Below, one piece after another: positions 31,401 to 42,090 of a stretch of 64,000 bases of DNA. The first letter of the stretch is position 1; every line of letters starts with the position of its first letter. The notes under the pieces were generated by a model that was not told where the DNA came from, ran no database searches, and saw nothing but the letters and a program-made list of their open reading frames with translations. Origin of the DNA: Agapanthus africanus (lineage: Eukaryota > Streptophyta > Magnoliopsida > Asparagales > Amaryllidaceae); assembly GCA_030015575.1 (NCBI GenBank), contig JASDDO010000001.1, forward strand, positions 136,295,988 to 136,359,987, in the 5' to 3' direction. A program made the position numbers and the translations under genes.

Positions 31401-33243
31401 GGTTAACCAACAGCCGCTTCTCTTCCCGGATGACGGCACCCATCGCATGCGCATACCAAGCCACGTACACGTTGAGGGCCCGTGGGACGCAGCTCGGCTC
31501 GCTGATAAAGAAGTGGGAGCCCGTGTTCAGCCGCATAAAATGGTGCAGCGCGCTCTGTATCCCCTCCCTGGTGCCGCAGGCTCTTCCAAAAACGCCTCCA
31601 GTGGGACCCCCTGGTTATAGCTTGATTGTTGGGCGAACCGATGGGGGTTGTACCTCATGAAGAGCGCCATGTCGTTTTGCCTGAACACCAGGAAGCCCGG
31701 CCGGATGGAGTATAAGTGAAGAATCTCCCGGGCTTTCAATACGGAGGCCCCGTCCTTGAAACCATCACGCATCGCCAACACCGCCTTGGAGGTCTCCGGG
31801 CTGATGGTCATGACTTTGTCCGTGAAAGAAATCCCCGCTCCGACCGTGCGCGGATGAAGAAGCAACCCCCTGGCCTCCTGCGGAGACGGATTCACAATAG
31901 AGGCGCCAATCAGCCGCATAACTCTTGGGAGTCTGCACTTCTCGAAAAACGAGGGGCTCTTATGAACGCCAAATACCCCGAGCATATGCATTTCCATCCA
32001 CGAAGTGAAGTAGTGCATCGGGAAATTGGCAGGTTGCACCCCAGGTTCATTTGCGTCCGCCGCCACGCTGAGTCCATGGTATAGGTGAGCTAGCCCGGCA
32101 ATTCCGATCGACAATTGTATGCCAGCCACCATCCGATGCGCTGGGTAGAAAACGGACGGCCTCATGTAGCGCGGGTGCATAAGGAGAGCGAACCAGCACA
32201 GCCATAATCCCAGAAACTCGAGGAAGAAGGTCTCCTCATCGATGCCCGGGGCGGCAATTTCCGATAAGGGCATGATGGCGGCATCGGGAAGATAAAAACC
32301 CTTTTGATCGTCTTCCAATACTGGTCGACGATCTAAGCCAAAGCCGAAGGGGTCGTCGAGCTTGGCGAACTTCTTGCACCGCTGCGATAGAATCTCCGGT
32401 CGAAGGAAGCGGGCGATGAAATCTCCAAAACTAACTCCCCGTCCCCCGATTCCAAGTAGAGACTCTCATACATATTCAGCACCTTTACCAGACTCGGAAA
32501 CTGGTGCTGAATAGCATTCTCCGGTGTTAGGCCCATTACCAAATGCTTGGTGGCGAAAACATACTCATCCGGAGGAAGTAACTCCTCATAGTGTTCCCCC
32601 CTTACCGGCAGACCGGAGATCTCAGCAAATTCTTCCAGGGGGATGGAGACTTCCCTGTCCGTCAGAAGAAAAGTATGGGTGGGGATGTTCCACTATTCCA
32701 CGAATGCCTTAACCCACCACGTCGGAGGAGCAGGGTACTCAAAGAGCGAGGCGTAGACTGCAGGGTACAGACCAATCTTCATTAAGTGCGTCTTCTTCGC
32801 TGACAAGATATACTTAGCCCACTGCAAATACCCGGCCGATTGTCGAGGGGTCAATCCGAGGTTATAAGCTTGTCCCCAAGGGCGTGCTTCACCCTGGCAT
32901 ATGCGCTGCCCCAGAATGTCCACGACTGCCAGCGGCTGCACAGGGATGGCAGCAATCGAAGGCTGGAGAAGATCCTCCGAGTTCCAATTTACAACCTCCA
33001 CGGCATAGTTCACCGGGGGTGCATCCGCATATGGGATCGACGAGATTGGCTCTGAAGGCGTCGCACAGGAGAAGCTTAGGCGACCCTTGATGATCTCACT
33101 GTACCATCTGCCCCACAGATGAAGGTTCTTATACTCTGGGTCGTGATCCTTAATCAGAGCGAGAACCTCCCGGTCCACTGGCGCCTCAGGGAAACCTCTC
33201 TCTGAGCGGAAGAACGGGAATGACAGATCAGCAGACATGTTGC
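28413..33243 (-). pseudogene. Antisense intron-rich gene of Tat-2 (plant-mobile-domain-like)
   Basis: The minus strand holds a gene opposite to gag-pol. From ATG at 33238 the protein reads MSADLSFPFFRSERGF, then THTFLLTDREVSIPLEEFAE, then a long domain with LHLYSIRPGFLVFRQND. I compare this, tentatively, with plant mobile domain or putative-transposon proteins. A nuclear-signal-like stretch (VPAKRKLLL, EQKRKKKS), an Ala/Glu/Pro-rich repeat region and a coiled-coil tail ending LLKTLPSQ follow. Seven GT-AG introns fit: 30835-30914, 30682-30753, 30190-30260, 29614-29688, 29394-29508, 29270-29348, 29122-29194. The copy is broken by TAG at 32693 and frame changes near 32440, 31560 and 28740. Function unknown. 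Confidence 0.65.
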
Positions 33244-33866
33244 CTGCAAAGAAAAACGAAATTCAGTTGTCGGTATCATAATTTAATTTTAATCCCAACG
33301 CTTGGCATTTTAAAATTTATACCATACTGCAATGCAGTAGAAAGGGGACCAAAGGGGGACCCATAAAATCCAGATGACAATGCATCAGTTAATAAGACAG
33401 CCCCATCATTGGATGAGACTGTCAATTGATGAGTAGATCCCCAAAAGAATACTCTCATTAAATGAGGAATCCTTAGAGATAAGGAGAAAATCTCCCCTTT
33501 CAGAGCAAAGCTTTGTCACAGAGTGACACTTGTCAAACTCTGGTCTCAAGCGAATAAAATTCCTTAAAGAGCCTAGCTCTGTAATAATTATGGAAAAATC
33601 CATCAAAGGAAAATTAATTCCTAAAAATTAAAAATCTGGAATCTTAAAGATCCATGATAACTTTTAAGAGTTCATCATCAGAAGATCAAAAGATCTATGT
33701 TCTGTCAATGAGCAAAACTCTGTTCATGGGTTAAGAAACCCTGAAACAAATTTTTGAGAGCAAAGCTCTATTTGTGAGACCCCAAAGGGTTTTCTTTAGA
33801 TCAAAAGATCTATAAAGAGCAAGGCTCTATTAATTAAAATTAATTTAATTTAAGATTAATTTTTAC
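33244..33866 (-). other. Candidate leader intron of the antisense gene
   Basis: Minus-strand TTTTTCTTTGCAG lies five bases before the ATG at 33238 and is a strong acceptor. A donor TTTAG|GTAAAAATTAA at 33866 is conserved in the copy at 242. The intervening leader is full of AGAGCAAAGCTCT-type palindromes. Confidence 0.5.
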
Positions 33867-33993
33867 CTAAAGTTTTTCTAAAAGTTCTAACTTTGAAAAT
33901 GAGAGCAAGGCTCTGAAGTTCTTGAAAACGAGAGCAAGACTCTGAAAATATAAATATTGAGAAGATGATAAGCATCTAGGGAGGACCAAGGGT

Positions 33994-34004
33994 CTTATTT
34001 ATAG
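33994..34004 (-). promoter_or_regulatory. Antisense promoter TATA box
   Basis: Minus-strand CTATAAATAAG, conserved in position and context with 92-101. A start about 30 bases on would leave a short first exon before the leader intron. Upstream lie CACGTG cores. Confidence 0.5.
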
Positions 34005-34324
34005 GTGCTTATGCGCCCTTTCAACTCCTGAGTTGATCTAACGGTTGGAATCTTGCCACCGCTGCACTCACGTATGCGCCACGTGAGCGCAACGGTGGGG
34101 GAGGGCATTTGTTTCCCCCAATCAGAGCAAAACTCTGTTTGAATGTCAAAATTCAAAAGGTGAAGCAACGCTTCAGATTCATTACGCTGCGCGCAACGCG
34201 CCACGTGTCAAAAGCAGACACGCCAGCGCTGCGCCCAAGACAGCGCACCCAATCAGAGCAAGGCTCTGTTTTAAAAATAAAAATAAAGGAAGCAACGCTT
34301 CAGATAACTTGCGCTCTGCGCTGC

Positions 34325-34465
34325 GTGACACGTGTCACTGCGCTCTGCACTGCGCAACACGTGTCAGCGCAGTTGCGCTGCGCTCTGCGCTGCGCGACAC
34401 GTGTCAGCGCAGTTGCGCTGCACGACACGTGTCAGCGCAGTTGCGCTGCGCGACACGTATCAAGC
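34325..34465 (+). repeat. 28-bp tandem repeat with CACGTG cores
   Basis: CGACACGTGTCAGCGCAGTT recurs at 34395 and 34423, and a changed copy starts at 34451, a period of 28 bases. Related ACACGTGTCA motifs lie at about 34327 and 34359. TGACACGTGTCA-type sites are G-box palindromes bound by plant bZIP and bHLH factors. Confidence 0.75.
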
Positions 34466-34683
34466 GCAGGTGCACTTGCGCCAACTGTGACAGCACTAAG
34501 ACTTAAATAATAAATTATTTAATCAGAATTAAAATTCTAGAAAGATCTTTTTAATCTTGTTAAAACAAGAAGATTATCTTCTGTAAAACAGAGGACTTAG
34601 GATCAAAGATCCAACGGTGGGGAAATATCCCCAGATCAATCAGAGAAAGATCTCTGTAACTAACGTAACAAACTAATTAGCCC

Positions 34684-34691
34684 TATATAAA
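34684..34691 (+). promoter_or_regulatory. TATA box of the candidate LTR
   Basis: TATATAAA within CCCTATATAAAGGCCCC, downstream of the CACGTG cluster, as in a plant LTR promoter. No transcript evidence. Confidence 0.5.
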
Positions 34692-34779
34692 GGCCCCTAG
34701 ACTCCAAGTCTCATATCACAGAGAACTCCTCTAAAAACTTTGAGAAGAACTCGAAGAGAAAAAGGTAAACCTTTGAAAA

Positions 34780-34970
34780 AAGAAGAATTTCTTCTAAAAA
34801 GATCAATGATCTAAGAACAAGATCAAGATCTTCAATAAAAAAAAGAAAAAAATCAAAAAAGATCCAATCATAAAATAGAAGTAATTTACTTCTTTATTAG
34901 ATCTTTTGATCTATATAAAGGCATTGCCTTTTGATGAACCATCGGTTCTTGAATCTTGAGGTAGAACCTC
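34780..34970 (+). repeat. Run of different small hairpins
   Basis: Five perfect hairpins follow one another in 93 bases with unlike stems: GAAGTAATTTACTTC (34878), AGATCTTTTGATCT (34899), AAAGGCATTGCCTTT (34917), GAACCATCGGTTC (34936) and GAGGTAGAACCTC (34958). Weaker ones precede them from 34780. Confidence 0.85.
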
Positions 34971-35340
34971 TAAAAAGTTTCTTTTCTTTGATCTAAATTT
35001 GATCAAGATGCGCTCTGCGCTACTGTACAGTGCCTTGCACTCTTGATTTGCGCTGTTGCTTTTCTTGGACTGGCGCAAGTCATCAGAGAGCGCCACGTGT
35101 CAATCTGCTCCTTGCGCTCTTTAAAACAGAGCACTGCGCTCTTGGGTTGGCGTACTGCACCAGAGCGCGCCACGTGTCAGCAGCGCACTAGCGCAGCACA
35201 TTGGCACAGCGCACTGCGCTAACAGACTTGCGCTCACCAGAGCGTGACACGTGTCACCTCCACATGCGCTGGCGCCTTGCGCTCTTTAACTGGCGCAGAG
35301 CGCCTGACAGGCCACGTGACGCACTGTCAGACCATTAAAT

Positions 35341-35540
35341 GCTCTGCATTATTAAAAAGGGGCAGAGCCCAATTAAAAGGTCTAACAGACCAAAATAAAT
35401 GCTATGCATTATTAAAGGGGGCATAGCCCAATTAAAAGGCCTAACAGGCCTAATCTAAATGCTGTGCATTTAATTAAAAAGCCCAATGTTGTGCATTATT
35501 TTAAAAAGGGCAGAGCCCAAGCAAAGGCCTAAACAGGCCA
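35341..35540 (+). repeat. 60-bp repeat with two co-varying hairpins
   Basis: Units at 35341-35400 and 35401-35460 align base for base. Each has a long-loop hairpin (GCTCTGC/GCAGAGC, then GCTATGC/GCATAGC) and a short one (GGTCTAACAGACC, then GGCCTAACAGGCC). A third, decayed unit follows to about 35540. Confidence 0.85.
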
Positions 35541-35739
35541 ATCATGAACAAAATGTTAAACATTTTCAAATGGACTTAACCCAATTCTGGCGGTAAGTCC
35601 TCAAATTAAATTGAACTGAGTACAACTGCTCTCCCAAATCAATTTACACCCGGTTCAAGGGTGCATCTCTGAACTCCTCTGATATTTGTCGTTGTAATCT
35701 TTCAACGTCGTCAGAGAGGTGACGGGTCCCGACAACCAC

Positions 35740-36010
35740 ACATTGCTACGGACTGTGGGGTCCTTAAACTCATGGACTATGAGGTCCTTAAACCAATATT
35801 CGTCCCGAAAATGGGAATGTTGGACCGCCATGTTCCTAAACTGGTAATACGGATTGTGGGGTCCTTAAACTCATGGACCGAAATGTGCTTAAACTAATAT
35901 TCATCCCCAAAATAGGAATGTTGGACCGAAATGTCATTAAACTAATATTCGTCCCCAAAATGGGAATGTTGGACCACCATGTCCTTAAACTGGAAATCGA
36001 CCGAAATGTC
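35740..36010 (+). repeat. Tandem repeats of GGACCGAAATGT, CTTAAACTAATATTC type
   Basis: A unit of about 50 bases built from TTGGACC, ATGT, CTTAAACT, AATATTCGTCCCCAAAATGG and GAATG recurs four or more times with changes. Related GGACCGAAACATCCTTAAAC phrases occur after pol at about 25415, which links this region to Tat 3' sequence. Confidence 0.7.
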
Positions 36011-36061
36011 CATAAACTAAACAATAGAGCCCAAATGCTCTTTTGTTGGATCTAAATGATC

Positions 36062-36158
36062 TTGTTAAGTTGATCTTAGTCTGGATATTAGACTAACGTA
36101 TTCTTAACAAACGTTTAAGTTGATCTTAGCCTCAAATATGGCTAACGTATCCTTAAAC
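36062..36158 (+). repeat. Two nested co-varying hairpins
   Basis: Two 50-base units each fold into an outer and an inner stem. Unit one has TTGTTAAG/CTTAACAA around TTAGTC/GACTAA. Unit two has GTTTAAG/CTTAAAC around TTAGCC/GGCTAA. Both stems differ between units in a matched way. Confidence 0.8.
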
Positions 36159-36615
36159 CAAAATCCCAAACCCAAATCTAAGAAAATACGGATTTGGACT
36201 AATCCACGTCCTACGGACGACAATATAAGTTAGTCTCCGTATACAATCCACGGGCAACCACAACAAAACAAACACCCACGACACGAAGTGACCATCTGGA
36301 GAAGGAGAAAGTTGTTACCGCGATGCAGTAGCGTAATTAACTGCAGGGGCTTGCGCCTGCAGGGAAGAGCGTCCCCACAATCAAAAACCCCTCAGACGAG
36401 GGGGAATCTGACGAAGTCTGCTACATCGGCCGCGTCCGTTTAAACCTTCAATACACGGTGCCATAAATCAACTTGGCATCTTTGGAGAGGTGGACGAATA
36501 GCACCTATTAGCATCTACCCCGAATTTCAGGAAAGACGTCTAACGCGTCTTCGTCGCGTCTTTCGGAGGGGAACAATGGTCAGTACACGAAAGACGCTAT
36601 CCTCAATTTAAATTA

Positions 36616-37049
36616 AATCACAAACCTATACCTGCCAGCATTGGAAAGGACACGAGAGAAGGCGAAGGGTCGGTGGCCGCCAGAGCTGTAACCGGCGATG
36701 TTCCTTCGGGTGGTACGACCTCAATGCTCACCACACCTGCATTAGAAACAAAAGAAATGTCATCAGAAGGGATTGAAAGGGATTGCGAAATAAGAAAGGA
36801 AAACAGTGACTCAAAATCTACCTGATGAGTCGCCAATCGAAACTGCGACAAGAGCATCATTAAGCGCAGCGACTCCTTCGCTCTCCTCTATTGGAAGGGT
36901 TTCGGCACCAGTGGCTTCATCCCCCGATTCTACGAGAGCCGTCGTGACACTCGCAATGCCGGGCGATGGCAGGGAACCGTAGGTGGAAAGAGCAGCAATT
37001 GGAGCAGTCCCGGACTTCTGGGAAAGGATGGCCACTTCAGGATCGGTGG
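36616..37049 (-). pseudogene. Second antisense-gene copy, 3' exons
   Basis: Minus-strand sequence matches 29500-29930 of the first copy, including the exon PIEE...GDSSG and the intron after it, here 36737-36821 with the same GDSSG|GT context. A donor for the next intron is at 36631. The Ala/Glu-rich part is shorter. To the right it is interrupted by the solo LTR at 37050 and resumes at 41349. Sequence further left no longer matches coding exons, so the last exons are lost. Confidence 0.65.
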
Positions 37050-39520
37050 TGTCACGACCCGAAATGGCACATGACTGGCCCTTGAATCATATGAAATCTA
37101 TACGACCCCATCTAATTCAAGTAAGCCAAAAGCCCAGAAATCTAAAACCATTTTAAATAATAAATGATGGAAATCTCGTTTTAAAGAAAGTGGTTTTAAT
37201 AGCATAAGCCGAATTATACGTTTTTAAAATATCAAGTCTTTTCTGAAAATTTCGGCAGAGTTTCCTTTGTAAATACAGGCCCCGAACGGGGTACAACATG
37301 AATAATATATGCATCAATGATAAAAGGCATCCCCAAGTGGGAGCTAGCTCTTCGTCAATCAACGGCCACAACCACGCAAGTAATATAATATACAACGCCG
37401 AAGGGCGAGGATTAAAACTGAAAGGAAACTCAAAAACAACATGAAAACCCATAATAATATAACGCGCGACTCTAAGGTCGAAAGAATATACAACTGGTTT
37501 TCTAAGTCTGAAAATATACATGTCTGGTTGATGGAGTTTAGTAGATATAATGAATAAAATAAAGTACAATGGTGGTCACGATACAAGTGAACCCACCTAC
37601 CAAAGCAAATCACCCGGAATGGAAGCAGTGTGTTAGCAAAGCCGTAACGAAACCTGTACGGCAAAACCTGCAAGAAACTGTAGCACAACAGGGGTGAGTT
37701 GCCAACTCGTGAGTAGAAAACATCACCGAGCAGAAATCGTATGTATGATTCATCCTAGGTCAATACGATCAAATATATATATGAACCTCAAATGATAAAG
37801 TCTGAAGCATGAAAAGTGACAAGGGTAACCATCTATACATAAGTGTAATCCCATGTGCTCGTGTCAGTGCCTCAGGTAGCAATATATCATATGTATGAGG
37901 TATGAATGTAATGTAATGAAAACAGAATACATGAAAATGAAGAAACTGTTTTCTTGTTTTAGTGATATTTCTGTTTATATAACACGAGGTATCATCAATG
38001 AAATCAACATAATCAGTGTCTAGCATCGACAAAAAACATAAATCCTAATATCTCAATATCACAGTGTCTCGATACCTCGGGCTCCGTCAGTCCGGATCGG
38101 CCCATATCATCAAATTACACGACCATGGACGGTATCCTCCGAATATCCGCCGCGCCAAACAATCGCCGGTAGGCAGTCTGCCCCTGCCGGGCTCATCATC
38201 CTCCATGAAATCACTCTCTCCCCGGGGTACCATCCCCGGTCCACCATATACCCGAGATGGTTCATACTACTCCTCGAAACGGGTCTCGAAATCCAACAGC
38301 TATCATGAAAACTCATGGTGGACGACTCATACATCACGAGAAAACCATAACTTGCATTTTAAAAAGAGAGAGAGAGAGAGAAGTTTATATATATTCTTGC
38401 GGTTTTCCCCAAAATCCCGAAATCTCATGAAAATCCGAAATCCAAAAATCAAGAGTAAGTAAATAGTGAATATCGGCATAAAATCCCAAAATACTGTATA
38501 ACCAATGAGTATATGAATACATCTAATATCATGCAATGGTGCAATAGTTAAAGTAGCATATGAAACCGATAACATATAGCAACTATCAGCTAGCAGGCTA
38601 TGTCAATGAAATAATATTCACTAAAGTGTACGTGACATGGCAATTACCGATGATGATGTGTGTGAGCCGGCAAGCAAGTGTGTGTGGAGCATACACATCA
38701 TCGGTAAAGGTGCTGGTGTCCTGACAGCACGATCTCAATAATGGCATATGAAAACACAATATAAGCATGCAAATGCGATGCGAACAGCAATAATATGCGG
38801 GAGCTGAATAATAAACACAACAATGAAGAATCTACATCAATATATATATATGTGTCATACAGTTTTACTATTTGAAATAACACGAATCGTGGTGTTTAGA
38901 AAATAAGGGCTACGGTGTTTTAAAAAAGATGCGTCTTTTGAAAATATCCGTATAATCCCTTAGTCTGTCTTTAAAATACTCACGATTCGTTAGTTTTGAA
39001 ATAGGTAGGACTCGAGTCTAGTCTAACATCTACAAATAAACTACAGGACTAAACGAACAATCTAACTGAAAGGGTAAGGGAAACCACCTAAATCTGAGTC
39101 GATATATATAAATATAATAGTCGGTGATCCCGCCTCAATAGTATCACGTACGATACAATATAAATATAATATGATATCCTCGAGTCAAGAGTGAGGATCT
39201 ATCATCAATATATAGCTCGTACGGTAAATCCATCGTACGGCATCCCAATCTGGGTACGGGTCAAATATCACATTCATCACATCATTTATCTGGTATCCTT
39301 ATCATCATATCTCATGAATTGGGGTACTGATCTAAGTCTAGTAAAAACTGATACCTTCTGCATATATATGCGTGTATGAAAACACACGCCTAAAGGCCCG
39401 CTAAAATCTCATACCGTATCTCATAATATAAACCACATCATATCACCGATCTCATGGCAACATGCCCAATCTCATCGACTCATCTCCCAATACCATGTAC
39501 AATCCTCATAATCCATGTAT

Positions 39521-39577
39521 ACACACACACACACACACACACAGAGTCCCATATCCATGTGTGTGTGTGTGTGTGTA
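39521..39577. repeat. Inverted CA/TG microsatellite pair
   Basis: An (AC)11 run at 39521-39542 faces a (TG)n run at 39559-39577 across a 16-base spacer, so the two runs can pair as one long hairpin. Confidence 0.85.
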
Positions 39578-39751
39578 TATACATATCCCCATATACGCAC
39601 AGGTAAATAAGTATGCAAATGTGTGTGCGCGTGTATGCAAATCACTACTCTAGGGTTCGCGACTAAGAAGCTAAACTAAGTTACTTCTAATTACCCTAAA
39701 CTAAGCCATGAACACATAATCATATCTTGATAATCATCCACGTATCATAAA

Positions 39752-39786
39752 ACACACGCGCGCGCGCGCGCGCACACACACACACA
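39752..39786. repeat. (CG)n(CA)n alternating tract
   Basis: About 35 bases of strict purine-pyrimidine alternation: ACACACGCGCG, then more CG, then CACACACA. This type can adopt Z-DNA. Confidence 0.85.
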
Positions 39787-41348
39787 TAAGCTATACTACG
39801 AACTGCGAGGGTGCTATACGCCATCCACCCGACTTCCCCCGTAGATATATATCTACTCACCTTACTCTTCTCTTGCCGTTGCCGACGTCTCCACGCGCTT
39901 ACTTGTCGTCTCAAAGTCCTCGTGGGGAGGGGATACCTACACATCATAACATATCGTGCCGCATTAAAACCCAATTCAAAACCAAAACGACACGCTAAAA
40001 GCCTATAGGTTAGAACCTACGAACTACGCCTTTCAAACTACCAGACAACCCTCGATATCGTCGAACAAACGTCGAGTGATCGAGGTAAAACGCAAATACT
40101 AAAATCCAGAATCCAAAATACGAAAAATATAATCTCGAATCAAAACAGCAACACATGAATTTTAGTCCTAGATTTTACCCTAGGTGAAATTAGCCAAAAT
40201 TGCATATGTGAAGGGTCTAGTTTACAGGAGATGGAGCTACAGACGAAGCACGAAGCAAAAAGAACCAGGTCTGGCCGCAAATTGCGGCCAGAAGGAATTT
40301 TTCTGCGGCCTGGGTAGAGGGTTAAGGGCTAGGGTTTCAGGGGTAGTCTTCTGGTCATCTGCACACATCACTATACTTGCTAAATATTTTTCAGGTCACC
40401 CGGATGTTAGCAGATTTCATTATACCCTCACAGAATCCACAATTCTCCGATATCGGGTTTTCTAAGTTCATAATCCGGGGTTTAAGTCTCAGGTTCAGTC
40501 CACTAAATCATCACAACAGGGGTTGTATAGCCTCTACTAACTTCAATTATGCTTTTGGAATCAATTCAAACCCTAATCCTTTTCTAGGAATTTCCAAACC
40601 CCACTAAACATCGCCTAATCATTTCTAAACAAGCATGGAAGCTAAAGTAAACCAAATTCTACACTAATTGTTCAGAAATTACCTCACTTGGCACTCATGA
40701 ATCCCCTAGAGCACCAAAATGCAAACTTTCTTGGTCCAAAGTGTAGCTTGTGAGCTTGTGCACAAATTTAGTGAAGAGGAGATAATGTTTTGGTATTGTT
40801 TTGAGGTTGTTTGTGATGTGTGAAGTGGAGGTGGAGATGGGGGCAGCAGCTCTTGAGAGAATGAGAGGAGGAAATGATGAAGGAATGAAGAAGGAATGGG
40901 AGCCTTGGTCCAAGGTTTGACCCCTCACCCTCTCTCTCTTGCCCATCCCTCAATATTCTATCATTTTCCTTTTTCTTTTCTATTCTTTTCTTCTCTTTAA
41001 ATTTTAGAACCATGTATGATAAAAAAAAAGAAGAAAGCATGAAAGAAAAATGTAACAAGTGCTAAAAATGACTTAGTGCATGTCATGTGCACAAAACCGG
41101 ATTAATGCGAGATTAGCGATATTTAATCGCGATTAGCACTAAAATGGTGTATAATAAATCATAAAAACTTATAATTTGTATAAATCACATAAAGCACCCT
41201 CTTTTTTTTTTAGTAATTTCTATAATTTTCCAAAATTTTCCCAAATTATCGGTATTTAATTATACCGCCTTATTAAAATATTCATTATATTTATTATTTA
41301 ATTATAAAAATTCCCAAAAATAATATTTTATTTTTCTGAAATGTTATA

Positions 41349-41662
41349 GATGGTTGCCGTCATTTCACCTGCCACATCCTCATCAGGACTTGGCCCTTCA
41401 GGGTATGATATATGAGAACCTGAAGATTAAACTTTAATAAAAGGACACAGTGTTACGTTACCTTGGGTCGGCTTTTCAATTGTTTCCCGAGCCGCGCATG
41501 CTGCCTGTCTATGAGTGATAGACAGGGTGACCGGAGCACCCTCTGAAGAAGCAGGGACAGGGGAAGCAACGCTCGAGCCTGCACCTACAGTTAAGACGGC
41601 GTTATGTTCTTTTGCTGCACGCCTCCTGCGCTTCCTTTCTGCCTGGGCCGTGAGAGCCGATC
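41349..41662 (-). pseudogene. Second antisense-gene copy, middle exons
   Basis: Minus-strand sequence matches 30140-30470 of the first copy, including the TCTATGAG-type and Arg/Ala-rich exon. An intron fits at 41396-41461, in the place of 30190-30260 in the first copy. The right edge is the copia-2 insertion: CGATC at 41658-41662 recurs at 62518-62522, where the exon goes on. Confidence 0.7.
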
Positions 41663-42090
41663 TGTTAGTGTTTATGCCCTAGAGGCCATTACTGTATCAT
41701 ACTAGTTTGTATATTACTTAATGGAAGCTTGGGATATTCACAGTTGTATTGACAGTCTTGCTAAAAATGGCAGTATGCTACTTGGTTTGAGTCTACTTTA
41801 ATATGTGCATATGTTTCATTTAACGTATCGCTTATACATATTAGTAGAGCCCTTAGGATCTTTGCTTGATTACCAGCGTTGTGATGGCAGTCACACTAGT
41901 GGGGGCTGAGTAGTCTATAAGCAACATCCTATATAGGTCCCTGGTCGTAGGATTATCGAGACAGGGTATCGATACTCCGGAATAGACTGGTGTATACGCT
42001 TCTCATCCCAGTTGGGGAGATGGTCTGTCCCACAGCCATCGGTACGTCGTACTGGAGATAGTATGCAGGTGCTCGTTAGGTTACGGGTAC
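41663..42090 (+). repeat. Copia-2 5' LTR, left part
   Basis: Begins TGTTAGTGTTTATGCCCTAG, matching the 3' LTR start at 60718, and is split at GGTAC (42086-42090) by the Tekay element. Bases 41818-41968 are missing from the 3' LTR. Confidence 0.9.

Larger units (their letters stand above)
18310..34109 (+). mobile_element. Tat-2: Tat-lineage Ty3/gypsy element with antisense gene, 5' truncated
   Basis: The plus strand encodes gag-like zinc knuckles, protease, RT, RNase H, a second RNase H and integrase up to 25315. Then come tandem and hairpin repeats to about 28250, an antisense intron-bearing gene on the minus strand, its leader and promoter, and a purine-rich GGTGGGGGAGGG at about 34094, a possible polypurine tract. 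The second RNase H marks the Tat lineage. Extra genes between pol and the 3' LTR, including antisense ones, are known from this lineage. No 5' LTR is present; the left edge abuts copia-1 leader. The exact right end is uncertain. Confidence 0.7.
34094..35720 (+). repeat. Candidate LTR region with G-box promoter
   Basis: A purine-rich GGTGGGGGAGGG at about 34094 is followed by TGTTTCCCCC, a plausible polypurine tract and LTR start. CACGTG-rich sequence follows, then a TATA box at 34684 and a palindrome-rich stretch. No second copy confirms the ends, and the right end is a guess. It separates the Tat-2 antisense gene from the second antisense-gene copy. Confidence 0.4.
37050..41348 (-). repeat. 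Solo LTR (4.3 kb) of a chromovirus-like element
   Basis: It begins TGTCACGACCC and ends TGTTATA, similar to the Tekay-type LTR ends at 42091-45168 (TGTCACGCCCC...TGTTACA). The flanks GGTGG (37045-37049) and GATGG (41349-41353) look like a 5-bp duplication with one change. The antisense-gene exons on the two sides join across it. It holds no long coding frame. No internal region is present, so it is probably an LTR-LTR recombination product. It contains several microsatellites. Confidence 0.7.
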
